NCBI GenBank assembly: GCA_003254885.1 | Contig: QANT01000175.1 | Location: 1-64,000 of the forward strand | Length of the DNA: 64,000 bases | Origin: Purshia tridentata | Lineage: Eukaryota > Streptophyta > Magnoliopsida > Rosales > Rosaceae | Direction: 5' to 3' | Translations under genes and position numbers: made by a program | Shown here: piece after piece, positions 11,001 through 23,399 of the stretch | How positions within the stretch are numbered: position 1 is the stretch's first letter | Layout: the number at the start of each line of letters is the position of its first letter | The notes under the pieces: generated by a model | Seen by the model: only the letters and a program-made list of their open reading frames with translations | Database searches by the model: none | Told to the model about the DNA's origin: nothing

Positions 11001-12896
11001 CAAAAACTGATAACACCCAATATTATATCCTATGCTGGCCAGAAAAGAAAGCATGCCAAATTACAAATTTCCCTCATCCATATCCACAACTGGCATCACT
11101 GCAGAAAGAGATGGTCAAGTACCAGAGAAAGGATGGGGTTCAATTAACTGCAACGTTATACCTTCCACCAGGCTATGATTCATCCAGAGATGGCCCTCTT
11201 CCATGTTTGGTCTGGTCTTACCCTGGAGAATTCAAAAGCAAAGATGCTGCCGGACAAGTTCGTGGTTCTCCTAATGAATTTGCGGGCATAGGCCCAACAT
11301 CGGCCCTCCTATGGCTGGCTCGAAGGCATGAAATACCTCTTCTCATTGTTGTCTCTCTATGTTTTGGTGTTTCTGCTTCATGATTCTTCTTTGCATTGGA
11401 CTTTTTTGATGTCTGGATTGTTTCAAAGTTTAAACATGCTGGACCAGTTTTTGATAGCTCCAAATCTTGCAGGTTTGCTATTCTATCTGGACCAACAATT
11501 CCTATTATCGGAGAGGGTGATGAGGAAGCCAATGATAGGTAACTTGTTAGTCACATGTAAAAATATGGGTTTCTGCTTCCAGTCATATGATTAATATTAA
11601 TCCTCCTTATGAACTCATAAGCATTTCTCATATGGTTAATGATAGAAGATGATTCATAACATAAATTCACCCCATTGTTTGTACCCCCAACATGCTTTTA
11701 ATGCTTTATGAGTTTGTCACTGAATTTTAAAACATATTTTTTGACCAGTTATGTGGAGCAATTGGTTGCAAGTGCAGAGGCTGCTGTGGAGGAGGTTATT
11801 CGACGTGGAGTAAGCTCCTTCATATTTTCAGTATGAATTTTAGCATGTTTCTGACTTTAAAACTTCCCCTGAACCTCTTCTGGTGCTACCCTTATTAAGG
11901 TGGCTCATCCAAAAAAAATTGCTGTTGGAGGACATTCATATGGGGCATTCATGACTGCAAACCTCTTGGCACATGCACCTCACCTTTTCTCTTGTGGAAT
12001 TGCACGCTCTGGTGCTTACAACAGAACGCTTACTCCTTTTGGTTTTCAGGTAGAAATTTTTTTCAAATAATTAGATGATTACCAGAAGTTTTTTTTTTTT
12101 TTTTTTTTTTTCAAATGGATATATATTATATGTATTTGTTCTTCGGTATTTTCTCTTGCCATGACATTGTCACTAGGTAAATGTTTTACCTTTGGTTTTG
12201 ATGTTCCGACTCTTTTGTTATTGGTGTAGAATGAGGATAGAACACTGTGGGAGGCTAGGACTACTTATGTAGAGATGAGTCCTTTCATGTCAGCTAATAA
12301 AATTAAGAAGCCAATCTTGCTCATTCATGGAGAAGAAGACAACAATCCAGGAACTTTAACAATGCAGGTAAAGAGGTCCTTCACCAATCACCCCCTTCCT
12401 GCATTGCTGTGTTAACTAATGAGTTTCATAACATCTTTCATGCCCTCTCATTGTTTCACTCTTTCAAATCAGTTTTTTCAAGAGTGGATCTTTACTTGTT
12501 TGATCCTTAGTGACGTGATGTTTTCTTCTTGTTTGTTAGTTGTTGACTTGCTATTTATTTTGTGTGGGTGCTTTGCAGTCAGATCGTTTCTTTAATGCTC
12601 TGAAAGGTCATGGTGCTCTTTGCCGCCTTGTGATTCTTCCCTTTGAGAGCCATGGCTATGCTGCAAGAGAGAGCATCATGCATGTGCTATGGGAAACTGA
12701 TAGATGGTTGCAGAAATATTGTGTGTCAGACACTTCCAAGGTAAATGAAGATCTTGATGCAAGTAAAGACAATTTAGGTGCAGGATCTACAGATTTTGAA
12801 AGCAAAGCAGTTGATGCTAGTGGAGGTGGTGGCCGAGAGGTGTCAAATTCTGAGCATGAAGGATTTGACTCGTTGCCAAGGTCATTGCTATGGTAA
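8017..12896 (+). CDS. CGEP: Chloroplast glutamyl endopeptidase (S9D family)
   Basis: Ten exons: 8017-8305, 8528-9509, 10096-10224, 10485-10784, 10867-11325, 11473-11538, 11749-11809, 11900-12049, 12230-12367, 12579-12896; 963 residues. This serine peptidase of the prolyl-oligopeptidase clan cleaves after Glu in the chloroplast stroma and helps degrade peptides made by larger proteases. The N-terminus MMLLHKVYHRLSLL is a likely transit peptide and matches the start of known homologues, which fixes the start at 8017. A beta-propeller region follows. The catalytic triad is visible: Ser775 in GGHSYGAF, Asp849 in GEEDNNPGT, His883 in PFESHGY. Intron 5 has a GC donor (AAG|GCATG at 11326), required by the conserved LARRFAILSGP junction. 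At the exon 6/7 junction the usual NDR becomes NDS. Divergent with LIP5. Confidence 0.96.
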
Positions 12897-14166
12897 TTTT
12901 CTTCACTCTCGTAGAAACAAAAGGGAGATAGCAAAATTTAACTCTGAGAAGAAAGAAGCAAAATAAGAATCATTCAGCTTGAATTCTTGCTCAATCTCTT
13001 CTTCGTGCTTGTAGCCTTCAAACAATATCCAAACCTCAGAGTCTTGTGTAGCCTTTTCCTTAGAACATAAATATTTGACTGTGACATGTATAGTGATGTA
13101 ATAAATGATGTATTTGTTACCATGTTCCGGGGTAATTCATTTTCTCTGATTTATTTATCTGATAATTGATATGCTGTAGAATAGATTGCTGATTTTGGCT
13201 GCCGAGGACTGTAGTTGGCACATCTATGTGGTGTACAAATGACAGAAGACCTCGCCGATGCTTGTCCCCGTGAAAGTGCAATAGCAAGATGTCTTCTCGT
13301 CATAAGTGCCATTTGGATTTGTACCATTAGTGGTATATCATTCGAAATTGTAACCCGAACTTAAATTTGCTCCAAAATCCTCTCAGCTCTGCTGATGGTG
13401 AGTAACCATTCAGTTTGGGAGAGGAGGTTGGAGGTGAGATCATTTACAGCTTCCATAAAGCTCTTGGATTTAAAGGATACCATTGAATCTTTTACGCATA
13501 AATTGTGTGAAAATAAGCATTGGGTTGATTACTTTGATTTACATCTTTGTGAACAATATTTTAGCTCTAAGAAAAAAAATTTCCGAGTCCGGAATCAATA
13601 GTCTGTGGAATACACGATCACTGCTGGTTTCCGTCTTCAGTTAAATGGTAAGGCGAAAATTCTAATGCACACCAATTCCATACTATGAATCAAATTTTGC
13701 AAGAACTGGAATTCATGAAATTTCTAATGTCCTCTTGAAGAATCACTTGGATATTGGTAGATTAACTGTAGGGGCACACTAACCCACCTTCGGTGCACCC
13801 GCTTTACTTCAAAAACTAATGAGATAAGAAACGTGTACCATTTTCATCATAATCTTAACTCTTGTTTTTGCTTCAGTCTCTCTTTAATTCTAGAAATTAA
13901 ATTGAGCATGTAAAACACAATCTACAAACAACCAGATAACATCCCAACTTGAGCAACCATACGAGCATTACAAGGAAGCAAACATCAAATAGATTATCAA
14001 ATTCCATTACAGTAGTCCACAATAGTACGAGAAACTTATTATTTCATAACCCAAATTAGGCTCTTCTTAAGTTCGAGAGCCAAATGGAAAAGAGCGATAA
14101 TGATTAACAAACTGTTGAATGTCTCCAAAAAAAAAGTGTCCAGTAAATCATTATCAACACTAAGAT
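12897..14166. other. Convergent intergenic spacer, CGEP to COX5C
   Basis: No gene seen. The short frame at 13395-13601 has no family resemblance. An imperfect inverted similarity lies at about 13222-13330 (ATGACAGAAGAC against GTCTTCTCGTCAT) but it is interrupted and was not called. Confidence 0.5.
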
Positions 14167-14358
14167 CTATTCTTCAACAACAACACTGATTTCATCTTTA
14201 TCCAGCAAGTCATAGAAAGCCCTCACTTTCTTCTGCTCATTCCAGTGATGCATTTTCCAAAGGCTTCCAGCGGCTAAGGCAAGCACCGAGCCAATACATA
14301 TCTCCTTGATAACACTCGGTCCTTTCAGCGTGGCATGAGCAATCTTATGACCAGCCAT
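14167..14358 (-). CDS. COX5C: Cytochrome c oxidase subunit 5C
   Basis: A single coding exon of 63 residues, the usual length. COX5C is a plant nuclear-encoded small subunit of mitochondrial complex IV in the inner membrane. The sequence MAGHKIAHATLKGPSV, then a transmembrane helix (about residues 17-35), then LWKMHHWNEQKKVRAFYDLL and an acidic tail EISVVVEE, matches the family closely. The 5' UTR is split: an acceptor (TTGCAG|ATTT) precedes the ATG by 11 bases and a donor (CTCAG|GTAAAA) lies at 15265. COX5c genes in other plants have such leader introns, which raise expression. Confidence in product and start is high. Confidence 0.96.
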   Translation of the reverse strand: MAGHKIAHATLKGPSVIKEICIGSVLALAAGSLWKMHHWNEQKKVRAFYDLLDKDEISVVVEE

Positions 14359-14369
14359 TTCACTTAAAT

Positions 14370-15265
14370 CTGCAATTAAGAAAGTTTCACATTCTCATTT
14401 TCTTTACATAGTAAGGCACGAAGCCATGAAGAAGCCATGCTTAGCTATACATATGCAAACACATAACAAGCCTATAAATAAATCCAAAACGACTATGAAA
14501 TTTATGCACTTAATATCATTTAGATGATCTCAGAAATGGAGAAATAGGATTAGACATTACTCTGTTACAAAATACATTAGCAGTTGGAGCTAGTCTCAGT
14601 TCATGCATTAAAGAACTTCCTTCTAATTTTTTATTTTTGCCACCCAGGATTGAACACAAGGCATCAATAGGCTGTCCCCATAGGAACAGGTATGAAGACC
14701 ATAGAAATACAAGAATGCAAAAAATAATACCTGAAAGGATACTGCAGTTAAATCAATAACCTATGTCCAACCTGATCATCATCACACTTTGGCATCTAAT
14801 ATTAATGCCTCAAAATTTATTATTGTTGACAAGATGCCCAGAATAAATTTGGTGAAATGAAAAAAGTATAAAAGGAAGATAGCTTTTGTTGACATGAGAG
14901 TAAAGTTTTGTGTCACACATGAGTTTGGCATGCAAAGTTTATTTTAGTAAGAATCTTTTTTTTTTTTTTTGTACAATCCGTGAAAGTTTTCAATGGGATA
15001 TGTGCTCTTTGGAACTAGGGTTTTCACCAATCCCTTCATCCAGAATTCGATTTATCCATTCAGGTCAATCAAACAGAGAATTAAGAAGAGCATGAAGATA
15101 CTCATCGAACCTAACAGAGACATAAATAATTGGATTGAAAAGCAAAATATTGGGTACAGTGATAAATCATTTACACACAAAGACAAATCCTAAAAATACA
15201 ATTTGATTAGCTAAATAGAACAATAATCGAAAAGAAAACAATGAGATCGATGTTTACGTTTTTAC
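14370..15265 (-). other. Leader (5' UTR) intron of COX5C
   Basis: An 896-base intron between a 5' UTR exon (from about 15320 down to 15266) and the coding exon beginning at 14369. Both splice sites are canonical (CAG|GTAAAAACG and AATTGCAG|ATTTAAG). Leader introns of Arabidopsis COX5c genes drive expression level and pattern; the same role is inferred here. Confidence 0.8.
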
Positions 15266-15319
15266 CTGAGAGTCAGAGAGAAGCTGCGGTGAGATGGGAA
15301 ATGGGTGTGAGATTGTGAT

Positions 15320-16566
15320 TATGAATCCTTAAATTGGAGCTTCCTTCAATCCTCCACAACTGATTCGCAGCCTAGCCCGTAGGCTCTTCGTTGTTAAATC
15401 TCTGTTTTGCCCTCAGATGCTGTTAGTTTGTGGGGTTATAATGTTACAAGGTTGGACTGAGCCTGATCGCTCGCTTATGCTGGGTTATCATATTCGACTA
15501 TTTTATGTTTTGGGCCTCAACTGTCCACTGGTCCAGTCTTCTCCTTGGGCTTTGAGACTTCGGCCTGCAAAGTTCTACAGATCATAACACCTATTTGCAT
15601 ATACAAACCCAACTTGTATTAAGATCTTTTATTGAACTAGGTAATAATCTATCCAAGAAGACTCTTCAAATTCAATTACAATTTACAAAGAGAATACACA
15701 TTCCAAAGGTAACACTATTTGACTGTGAACATACGCAGTCATGCAGTATCAGCCAGCAATATTGATTTAGATCTTTTGTTTTAGACAAAAGCAATGTAGT
15801 ATAGATGTCATTATTAAAAAGGCATCATTTTCCACATTTTGGATTAATCTATGTTTTATTGGTTATGATACAAAGTTTTAGTCATGGTCCGCAAGTGGCA
15901 GGCAAATGACATAGTCAATGACTCGATGGGAAATGGGTGAGATTAAATAAACCAGCAGCACTAGAAGTCAAAATACTAGTTCCCAGTTTTCAACAACCAA
16001 AATTGGAGATGTCATATGTGGCTTCCTCCCCAAAATTGAATCCATCTTCCACGTGGCTTGCTTTTTACATTTTGAGTATGGAACTATGGAAGCACAAAAG
16101 CAGAGAAAATTTTGAAATGGTAATGGTACAAGAAGAAGGCTTTTTAATACATACATTTTGTATTTTACTTTTTCCTATGCTGCGTGCATGGATGCCAATG
16201 CAGTGAAATGCTTTACATGTACTACCCACCCACTTATGGACAAAACACTAGGGGTTAAACTTTTTTATCATTTCAAACCCATCAGCCAACATAATCGAGA
16301 CTAAAACATAGCTTACGCGTTAAATCAGGCAACCCAACAAATCAATATGTATGAACCATTTTCTTTTCATACAACATTCGTAATTTTAACCAAAACATCC
16401 AATGACATTTCTATATCTTCAAAACACTTCCGAACGAAAGCTAAAATACAAATACTTTGTTATTTTTACCCATTCATAAAAAATTAAGTTTTGAATAGCA
16501 GTCGGTGGATAGGTGCTGTAAAATTGCTTGCTAAGTTCAACCTCCTTAAAATAAAGATAAAAAACT
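15320..16566. other. Intergenic between COX5C and the SMP-30-like gene
   Basis: AT-rich and without a recognisable gene. The left end is the COX5C promoter. Open frames at 15937-16206 overlap on opposite strands and have no domain. The block from 16567 is plastid-derived and listed separately. Confidence 0.5.
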
Positions 16567-16870
16567 TGTTTTTGCATTAATTGCTACTTTATTAATCTTA
16601 CTGATTAGTGTATCTATTGTATTTGCTTCTCCTAAGGGTTGGTCGGGTAACAAAAATGTTGTATTTTCTATTACATCATTATGGATTGAATTAGTATTTT
16701 TGGTGGGTATCTTTAATTCTCTCGTCTCTTGAACTTATTCGTTCTAGATCCAAAAATGAAATGACCTCTCCCTTCGAATTCCTTCGGGTTGTGAGACACA
16801 TTAAAATTCAATGTAAGTCCCCAAAATGCAAATAAAGAAAATAAAAAAAATTAGAGGAAGGGGTCAAACT
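16567..16870 (+). pseudogene. psbZ: NUPT: plastid psbZ 3' part plus psbZ-trnG spacer
   Basis: From 16568 the frame reads [20 protein letters not shown], then [14 protein letters not shown], then [17 protein letters not shown] and a TGA at 16730-16732. This is codons 9-62 of plastid psbZ (ycf9), a photosystem II core protein; the first eight codons are missing and replaced by unrelated DNA. The following bases (TTCTAGATCC, CCTTCGGGTTGTGAGACACA, TTAGAGGAAGGGGTCAAA) are the plastid psbZ-trnG spacer. The frame is still open but differs from the remembered plastid protein at about nine residues, many explained by C-to-T or G-to-A changes, as expected for methylated nuclear plastid inserts. It lacks a start codon and is a relic. 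It ends about 230 bases before the next gene's ATG. Confidence 0.9.
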
Positions 16871-17101
16871 TTTGTGTATTTGTATCGTAAAAATAATAAA
16901 TAAAATAATTATATTTATATATTTATAAATTTAATTATATAAATATTTCCGCAAACAAATAGATTGATCCTATTTTGGGCATTTGAGTCGAGAGTCCAGT
17001 CCACACGCATCAAATAGTATACCCACCTCTGACTTCCCAGTCTTAAACATTAACGCCCAACACCGACAGTCCCACCTCTCCCACCTCTCTTCCCTCCCAA
17101 C

Positions 17102-18818
17102 ATGGCCTTCTTTCTCTGCTCTCCCAAATTTGTGGCCCTCTTCTTCATACTCTCGGCCATACCCGTAGCCTACATAATTTCCTTGGAGCTTGCCAAACCC
17201 ACCACCCACGTCTACCACTACCACAGCGCCGGCTGGTTCCGGGAGTGCGCCAAGTGGGACGATCTCAACAGTCGCTTCCTCGTCTCCTTCTTGGATGGCG
17301 GCGTCGGTCAGATTTTGGTGCCGGACGATCTCACCCCCGAAACCATCTTGGAGGAAGTTCCTCTGGTCAAACACGTTGACTTGGCTGGAAATGCTTCTCT
17401 CGGATTCGTCATCGACCGGCCAAGGAATCGCATCCTCGTCGCCACTGCTGACGTCATGAGCAACCGCTATGGTGCGCTGGCGGCGTACGACCTGACCACG
17501 TGGGACCGGGTGTTTCTTACTCAGCTCAGCGGCCCAAGTAAGCAGTTTCAAATTTCATTTCAGGCTTACTGTTATTTGTACTTGGGATCTGAGTTGTTGC
17601 CCCTTGCGTTTACTTCGCTGCTTTCTCTATTCAATCCGGTGTCTGGATTGAAGTTAAACGTTTTGTGCCTTCAAATTGAACTTGAAGCTCTGATTTTATC
17701 AGACCAAAACAAAAAAGTTATTGATTTTAGCCACAAGTTTGAGTGTAAGACTGTTAAAATCTGGAAAATTTCTTGACTTTCATGGCTCAGGGAGGTGTAG
17801 CTGTATTAAATCTGATTCAGGTCAAATTTATTAGAATGAAAAAGCATGTTATTAAAGTAAATTTCTCCAAAAATTAACTTTTTGGTCTTGTCTAGTAAAT
17901 TGGAGTTATCTGGTACTGGTTGGTGTGTTAGGTGTCTGTTTTTTTCTTTCTTATAAATTTCTAACCAGTTTTTGTGGCTTTTTGCTAATTTACTTTACTA
18001 ATAATTGATTTAATTAATAAATGCCAGACACAGACTGGTGCACGGTGCACCTATTATCTTTTGACTAGAGGTGGGTTGTGACTGTGATTTAAGACTTGAA
18101 GATGCATCGAATTTGTTCAAATATTGTTTGATAATAATACACATTGCCACATTCTTGCATCTTTGATAGATATGGATTAATAATGTTAATGTCAAATTAA
18201 GCATGATCATCGAACTTGTTAGGCCATGTGTGTTTTATATCATATTTGCCTCTTTTCTCTGTGGGTGCAGGTGATGAGAAATCGTTTGCAGATGATGTTG
18301 CAGTTGATGCAGAAGGCAATGCATATGTAACAGATTGCAAAGCCAGTAAAATTTGGAAGGTTGGAGCAGACGGCAAGTTCCTATCAATACTTAGAAGTCC
18401 TCTCTTCACTCCAAAGGAGTGGTACAAAAACTTGGTTGGCCTAAACGGAATTGTGTACCACCCAGATGGGTTCTTGATAGTTATTCACACTTTCAGTGGC
18501 AATTTGTTCACGATTGACCTAGCAAAGGGAGAGGAAGTGAAGCCAATTGAAGTTGTTGGAGGGCCACTAACATTTGGAGATGGTCTAGAGCTACTATCTC
18601 CCACTCAGCTTGTAGTTGCTGGGAACCCTTCTGGTAGGCTGGTGGAGAGCTCTGATGGGTGGCAGACAGCGTCTGTCGTTGCAAAATTCTCAGGGCCAAA
18701 GCACCGGTTGGCCACAGCAGCAACCGTGAAGGATGGGAAGGTGTACCTCAACCACATGGTTGGCATGGGGTACCCTAAGAAGAAGCATGCCATTGTTGAG
18801 GCAGTCTTTTCTGCTTGA
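17102..18818 (+). CDS. SMP-30 / strictosidine synthase-like beta-propeller protein
   Basis: Two exons, 17102-17537 and 18271-18818; 327 residues. The protein resembles the plant calcium-dependent phosphotriesterase superfamily (SMP-30/gluconolactonase/paraoxonase fold). A hydrophobic N-terminal helix (about residues 9-29, FVALFFILSAIPVAYII) suggests a signal anchor or ER targeting. Propeller-like strands include ADDVAVDAEGNAYVTDCKASKIWKV, LNGIVYHPDGFLIVIHTFSGNLF and FGDGLELLSPTQLVVAG. The substrate is not known and true strictosidine synthase activity is unlikely because the relatives are generic. The start is the first ATG after a pyrimidine-rich leader. A plastid DNA insert lies in its immediate upstream region. 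Confidence 0.88.
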
Positions 18819-20786
18819 AATGGACTCTCAAGTACTCAACTCAACAACCACCATCATTTACTATGTAGATTAGAATGTGTGGAATTTTAATTTGGTTTAT
18901 GTATCAGTAACCAAACCACATTTTTATGTTGTGAAGGAATAGGTGTCTACAGTCTACTGGTCTGTAATGAATTGATGAATCGTTTTCGCAATCTTCATAT
19001 CTACTGCTCAAATGAGCCATTGAGGGGGAATTTCCAGCCTCAACTCCTAAAAGGCCTGAGTTGTTTTATAAAATGGGCTAGGTTATATGCCCATGATGTA
19101 TAGGCATTTAGTGGGCCTATATTTTCATGAATTAGTGGCCCAATTTTCTTTTCATTTTTTGGTTTTACAAAAAACGGTAGCTAAACTACAAAGTGGGGAT
19201 GTGCTCCTTTCGTCACGTGAACACACGTTTCAGAGCAAGGAAAATGCTAACACAAACATCGTCACGGCTTGAGGTTGGACTGTTGGAATAAGAATACGAA
19301 TCTCAATTCATTTCATTTCTTCATTTATTTGTGGACGGTGACAAGCCATTACCATCATGTACTAACGTGCAACACAGACATCGCCATTAATGTTGCTCAG
19401 AATTACTGTCCTGCCATGCTCCTCGTAACCTTGTTTTTGAGGGTTTCTAGCTATTTTACAGACGACCAAAAGGCAAAAACACCTATTAAATTTTGGCTCA
19501 GTCACTAAGGCCAATCTGCTTTTGGTCAATAGTAAGTAAAATGAAATTATAAAAAAATATATTAATTAAAATGTAATTGTGAAATGTTTTATTGATTTAT
19601 TTGTAATTAACCTTTTATTTATATGTAAATATTGTATTTGTGATTTATTTAAAAACGTACAGATCTGTAATGTGGGTTTTCGTATAATTAAATCCAATCA
19701 ATTCACCATAACCAAATTCAAAAACAAGTAGAAAAAAAAAGAAATCGAGAAATAGTATTTCTATTATTTTGTAAGTTTTTTTAATTTAGGGAGCAATTTG
19801 AAAGTACCGATATAGTTAGATGGGCTAATTTGTAATTTAACATTTTTTATTAATTTGTTGTCCACGTGGCATCCACATCACATCCACGTCATTAAAAAAA
19901 ACCTAGTCAGCAAAGCCATGTCAGCATTTAACGGAATAATGGATGGAATCACTGACGTTGCATGGTTCAGATAGTTTATGGATGTACTTGAAAGTTTTTT
20001 TTAATTTATGGAGCAACTTGAAAGTACCCTTATAGTTCAATGGACTAATTTGTAATTGAAACTTAAATTTTTCTTCAAAGACTACTATACCCCCTTGTTT
20101 CCATGATTCACATTCCCCAAAGTTTAGGATCACTTGCAAGCGAGGCAAAGGCAACTATGAGCTCGGCCTACAAGCTAAACTGAAAATATTAAGGTATTAA
20201 GGAACAGCCGAACAAAGGGTTTGTAAAAGGAGTATCTGAGTATTAAGGTATTCACCCAGGCTACTTTCTAGAAAATATAGAGGCAAGAATATGACTGAGA
20301 TTTGTATAGCTGAGAATTGTGGGGGTAAAAAACAGAAAGAAGATCCTTTGAGTTCACAAGCTGGCTAAAGTATTGGTTATGATTACATTTTAAACATTAT
20401 CTTCTGAATCCATGTTACTGTGTAATTAAAATGGAGTGGCACGTAATAATTGAACTCAAATGAGGATATACTTGTCTTCTCACGGGCAGTTATGGTTACG
20501 CAATGTACAATAATGTAAAATAAAAGGCAGGACATGGATTATCTTGTGTTTTTTTTTAACGACCCACTTTCCCAATTAGCAACTGCTCTGCTTTAGCATT
20601 GCCTGCTCATTATCTGCAAGTTTGCTCTACTTACTATTTTTCCGGATTGTTTTCCTTCTAGTGTTCTACAGCATCACAGTGTTACAGACACTACCAAACC
20701 TCACCAACTCTCATTGACTTTTGTAGGGAAGCATATCTTTCCCACTCTTCCAGTCCAAGTGAGGAACTGTGAGAAACGGATGAGTT
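18819..20786. other. Intergenic with a degenerate direct repeat pair
   Basis: AT-rich, no gene. The right half contains a diverged direct repeat (19771-19840 and 19991-20060) around a block with CCACGTGGCATCCACATCA, a composition often seen in old plant repeats. The TBL promoter occupies the end. Confidence 0.5.
19771..20060. repeat. Direct repeat pair, likely old transposon remnant
   Basis: Two ungapped copies of about 70 bases (19771-19840, 19991-20060) share GAGCAAnTTGAAAGTACC, TATAGTT and CTAATTTGTAATT; I count 8 differences in the last 60 positions. The 150 bases between are rich in CACGT/CACATC words. No coding capacity and no clear terminal inverted repeats, so the class is unknown. 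Confidence 0.6.
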
Positions 20787-22822
20787 ATGGAGAGGCAGAG
20801 AAGTTTCTCCTTTAAACCCACTAGATTCTTAGTATTTTCTTTTACGATCTCTTCCTCTGTCATCTTTCTCACTTTCTTCACCATTTGGGTCACCAAAACC
20901 ACCCCTTCAGTGCCCCAAGATACCCGTCTGCAGTTCAATACATCCTCACTCGTTTTGGGTTTCAAACCCATTGCTGTTCATACTTTCACTGGTTTCAGTC
21001 GAAATTTCTCAGCAAATAGTCTGAAAAATTCATTCTTAAATGTTACCCGTTTTAGTAAACCTGAAAATGCTTCTGGGCTTGCTGGGGTTTCACTTAATAG
21101 TGGGTTACAGAGGAAGGAGAACGAATCCGAAGTTGCACAACATGAAGAAGACAAAGGTGGTGGGTTAGTTGGTATTATCACAGCAATGGCACCTAGTGCA
21201 CCTGCAATCTTATTTGAGAAGATTGAGATGACTGAAGAGCAAAATGTCGGAGCAACTACATTGAAGAAGATTCAAGCTACAAGTAGTAAGAGGATTGAAG
21301 TGAAGAAGACAAAAGCAACTTCATTTGAAAAGGCTCAAATAAGTAGCGGGAGGGTTGGAGACAAGAGAATAAGAGGATGCGATTTTACAAGAGGGAGGTG
21401 GGTCTATGATGAGAGCTATCCTTTGTACACAAATGGTTCCTGTCCTTTCATAGATGAAGGTTTTAATTGTCAGGGAAATGGGAGATTAGATAAAGACTAT
21501 ATGAAGTGGAGGTGGCAACCACAAGATTGTGACATTCCAAGGTACTTCCTCATTGGATCTTTTATTAGATTTTTTAAGAAAAAATTTAGCCATAGATGAT
21601 GGATTCTTTAAGCTTGGTATTTTGTACTGTATTTTTGGCCTGCCACATAGGTTCAATGCCACAAAAATGCTGGAGCAGATAAGAGGGAAAAGACTAGTTT
21701 TTGTGGGTGATTCAATCAATAGAAATCAATGGGAATCCATGCTATGCATGTTAGTGGGAGGTATAAGAGATCCAAAGAGGGTCTATGAGACCCACGGCCG
21801 CAGAATCAACAAAGATAAGGGGAACTATAGTTTCAAATTTTTGGTAATTCTGCACAGCAGTTCTGTGTCTCTCTCATGTTGATCAATTTGCAGGCTATCT
21901 TAAGTATTTAATTTCTGAATTTGTTTTTACAGGATTACAAGTGTACAGTTGAATATTATGTGACCCATTTCTTAGTTCATGAAAGCAAGGCGAGAGTAGG
22001 GCAGAAGAGGGTGCAAACCTTGAGAATTGATTCCATTGATCACGGTTCATCTAGATGGAGAGGAGCTGATATTTTGGTATTCAACACTGCACATTGGTGG
22101 TCCCATTACAAGACTAAAGCTGGGTCAGTTCCATTATTGAACTATTAAGCTTTTTAGGACCTATGCTACCCCGCTCATTTACTCGCATTGAAATCTGATG
22201 ATGAGTGATATCTAGTAAATTTCTTGAATTGGAATAGTGACATTTGGATCTGATAACAGGATCAACTACTACCAGGAAGGGAGCCAAGTTCATCCACGGC
22301 TTGATGTTTCCACAGCTTTCAGAAAAGCTCTGATGACCTGGGCATCATGGGCTGATAAACACATCAATCCACGCAAAACCCGAGTTTTCTTTCGAAGTTC
22401 AGCACCATCCCATTTCAGGTTTGCCTGTGTTCTTGCTGCATAAACTTCTTATATGGTAAATTGGTAATGTCGAAATTGTGAATGTCAGTTGCTGACTGTA
22501 TTGTAACCCATTGATGAATAGGGGAGGTCAATGGAATTCAGGTGGGAGTTGTAAGGAAACTACTCAACCCCTCCTCCAAACTTCAAGCTCCTCTTATACA
22601 GAGAAAAATATAATTGCAGAGGAGGTCATAAAGCAGATGAAAACTCCTGTAACTTTGTTGAACATAACAGGCTTGTCAGATTACAGAATAGATGGTCATC
22701 CATCTGTATATGGAAGAAAATCAGGGAAGCACTCCTCTTCAGGCATTCAAGATTGCAGTCATTGGTGTCTTCCTGGGATTCCTGATGTCTGGAATGAATT
22801 GTTGTATGCTCATTTGCAGTAA
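20787..22822 (+). CDS. Trichome birefringence-like (TBL) polysaccharide O-acetyltransferase
   Basis: Five exons: 20787-21541, 21651-21843, 21933-22123, 22260-22418, 22522-22822; 532 residues. TBL/DUF231 proteins are Golgi type II membrane proteins that O-acetylate wall polysaccharides such as xylan, mannan or pectin. A signal anchor lies at about residues 13-36 ([18 protein letters not shown]). A low-complexity stem follows to about residue 190. The PMR5N domain starts near [17 protein letters not shown]. The PC-esterase domain has the GDS motif (residues 271-273, [14 protein letters not shown]) and the DxxH motif (D510-H513, [15 protein letters not shown]). The polysaccharide acetylated cannot be read from the sequence. 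The start is the first ATG before the anchor. Confidence 0.93.
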
Positions 22823-23399
22823 CTGAGGGTAAACCGCTTTCTATTTATCTTAATTTGTAAATTCTTTCAATTATTTCATTATTTTCCACTGGGCTTACTT
22901 TGTTCGGAAATATACATACCAATTATTTGATTATTTGTATATCAAATTACTGTTTTCCAACAATTCTTTGCTTTCAGCACGCCATCCATGAAAGAAGTCA
23001 TATTATCAAGATAAATAAACCAATTCCGAGCCATTTGTTTCCTTAAAAACAAAAACAAGAAAATTGTTCAAAACAATTCCCATTATTAGCACAACGACAT
23101 GCCTCCCTCCCTACAAAAGCATTGTCGAGGCCCAACTGTAATATCAAACAACTAGAAGAATTTCTAGCTAATTGCCTATACGATTCATAAAATTAACCTT
23201 ATTGTCTAATATTTCTATAGTCAAGAAACAAGCTTGGGCACATCAGCAAGCCATTTGAACTTGGAGGGAAGCTAGCATAATTAACTACAAGCTTCCTCAT
23301 GAGGACGATTCTCGTCCCAACTGTTGTCATGGATAAAAGCCTCCAGAATCGAAATATGTGCCATACTAATGTACATTCCAATCCATGCCAATTTTGCAT
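22823..23399. other. Convergent spacer, TBL to SWN-type gene
   Basis: 3' ends of two convergent genes; only AT-rich sequence is seen. Confidence 0.5.

Noticed and set aside
13222-13330. Inverted similarity in the CGEP 3' flank
   Set aside because: The arms are interrupted by several unpaired bases and no known miRNA matches.
16671-16732. Calling psbZ a functional nuclear gene
   Set aside because: The first eight codons, start codon and any transit peptide are absent, so it is a plastid-derived relic.
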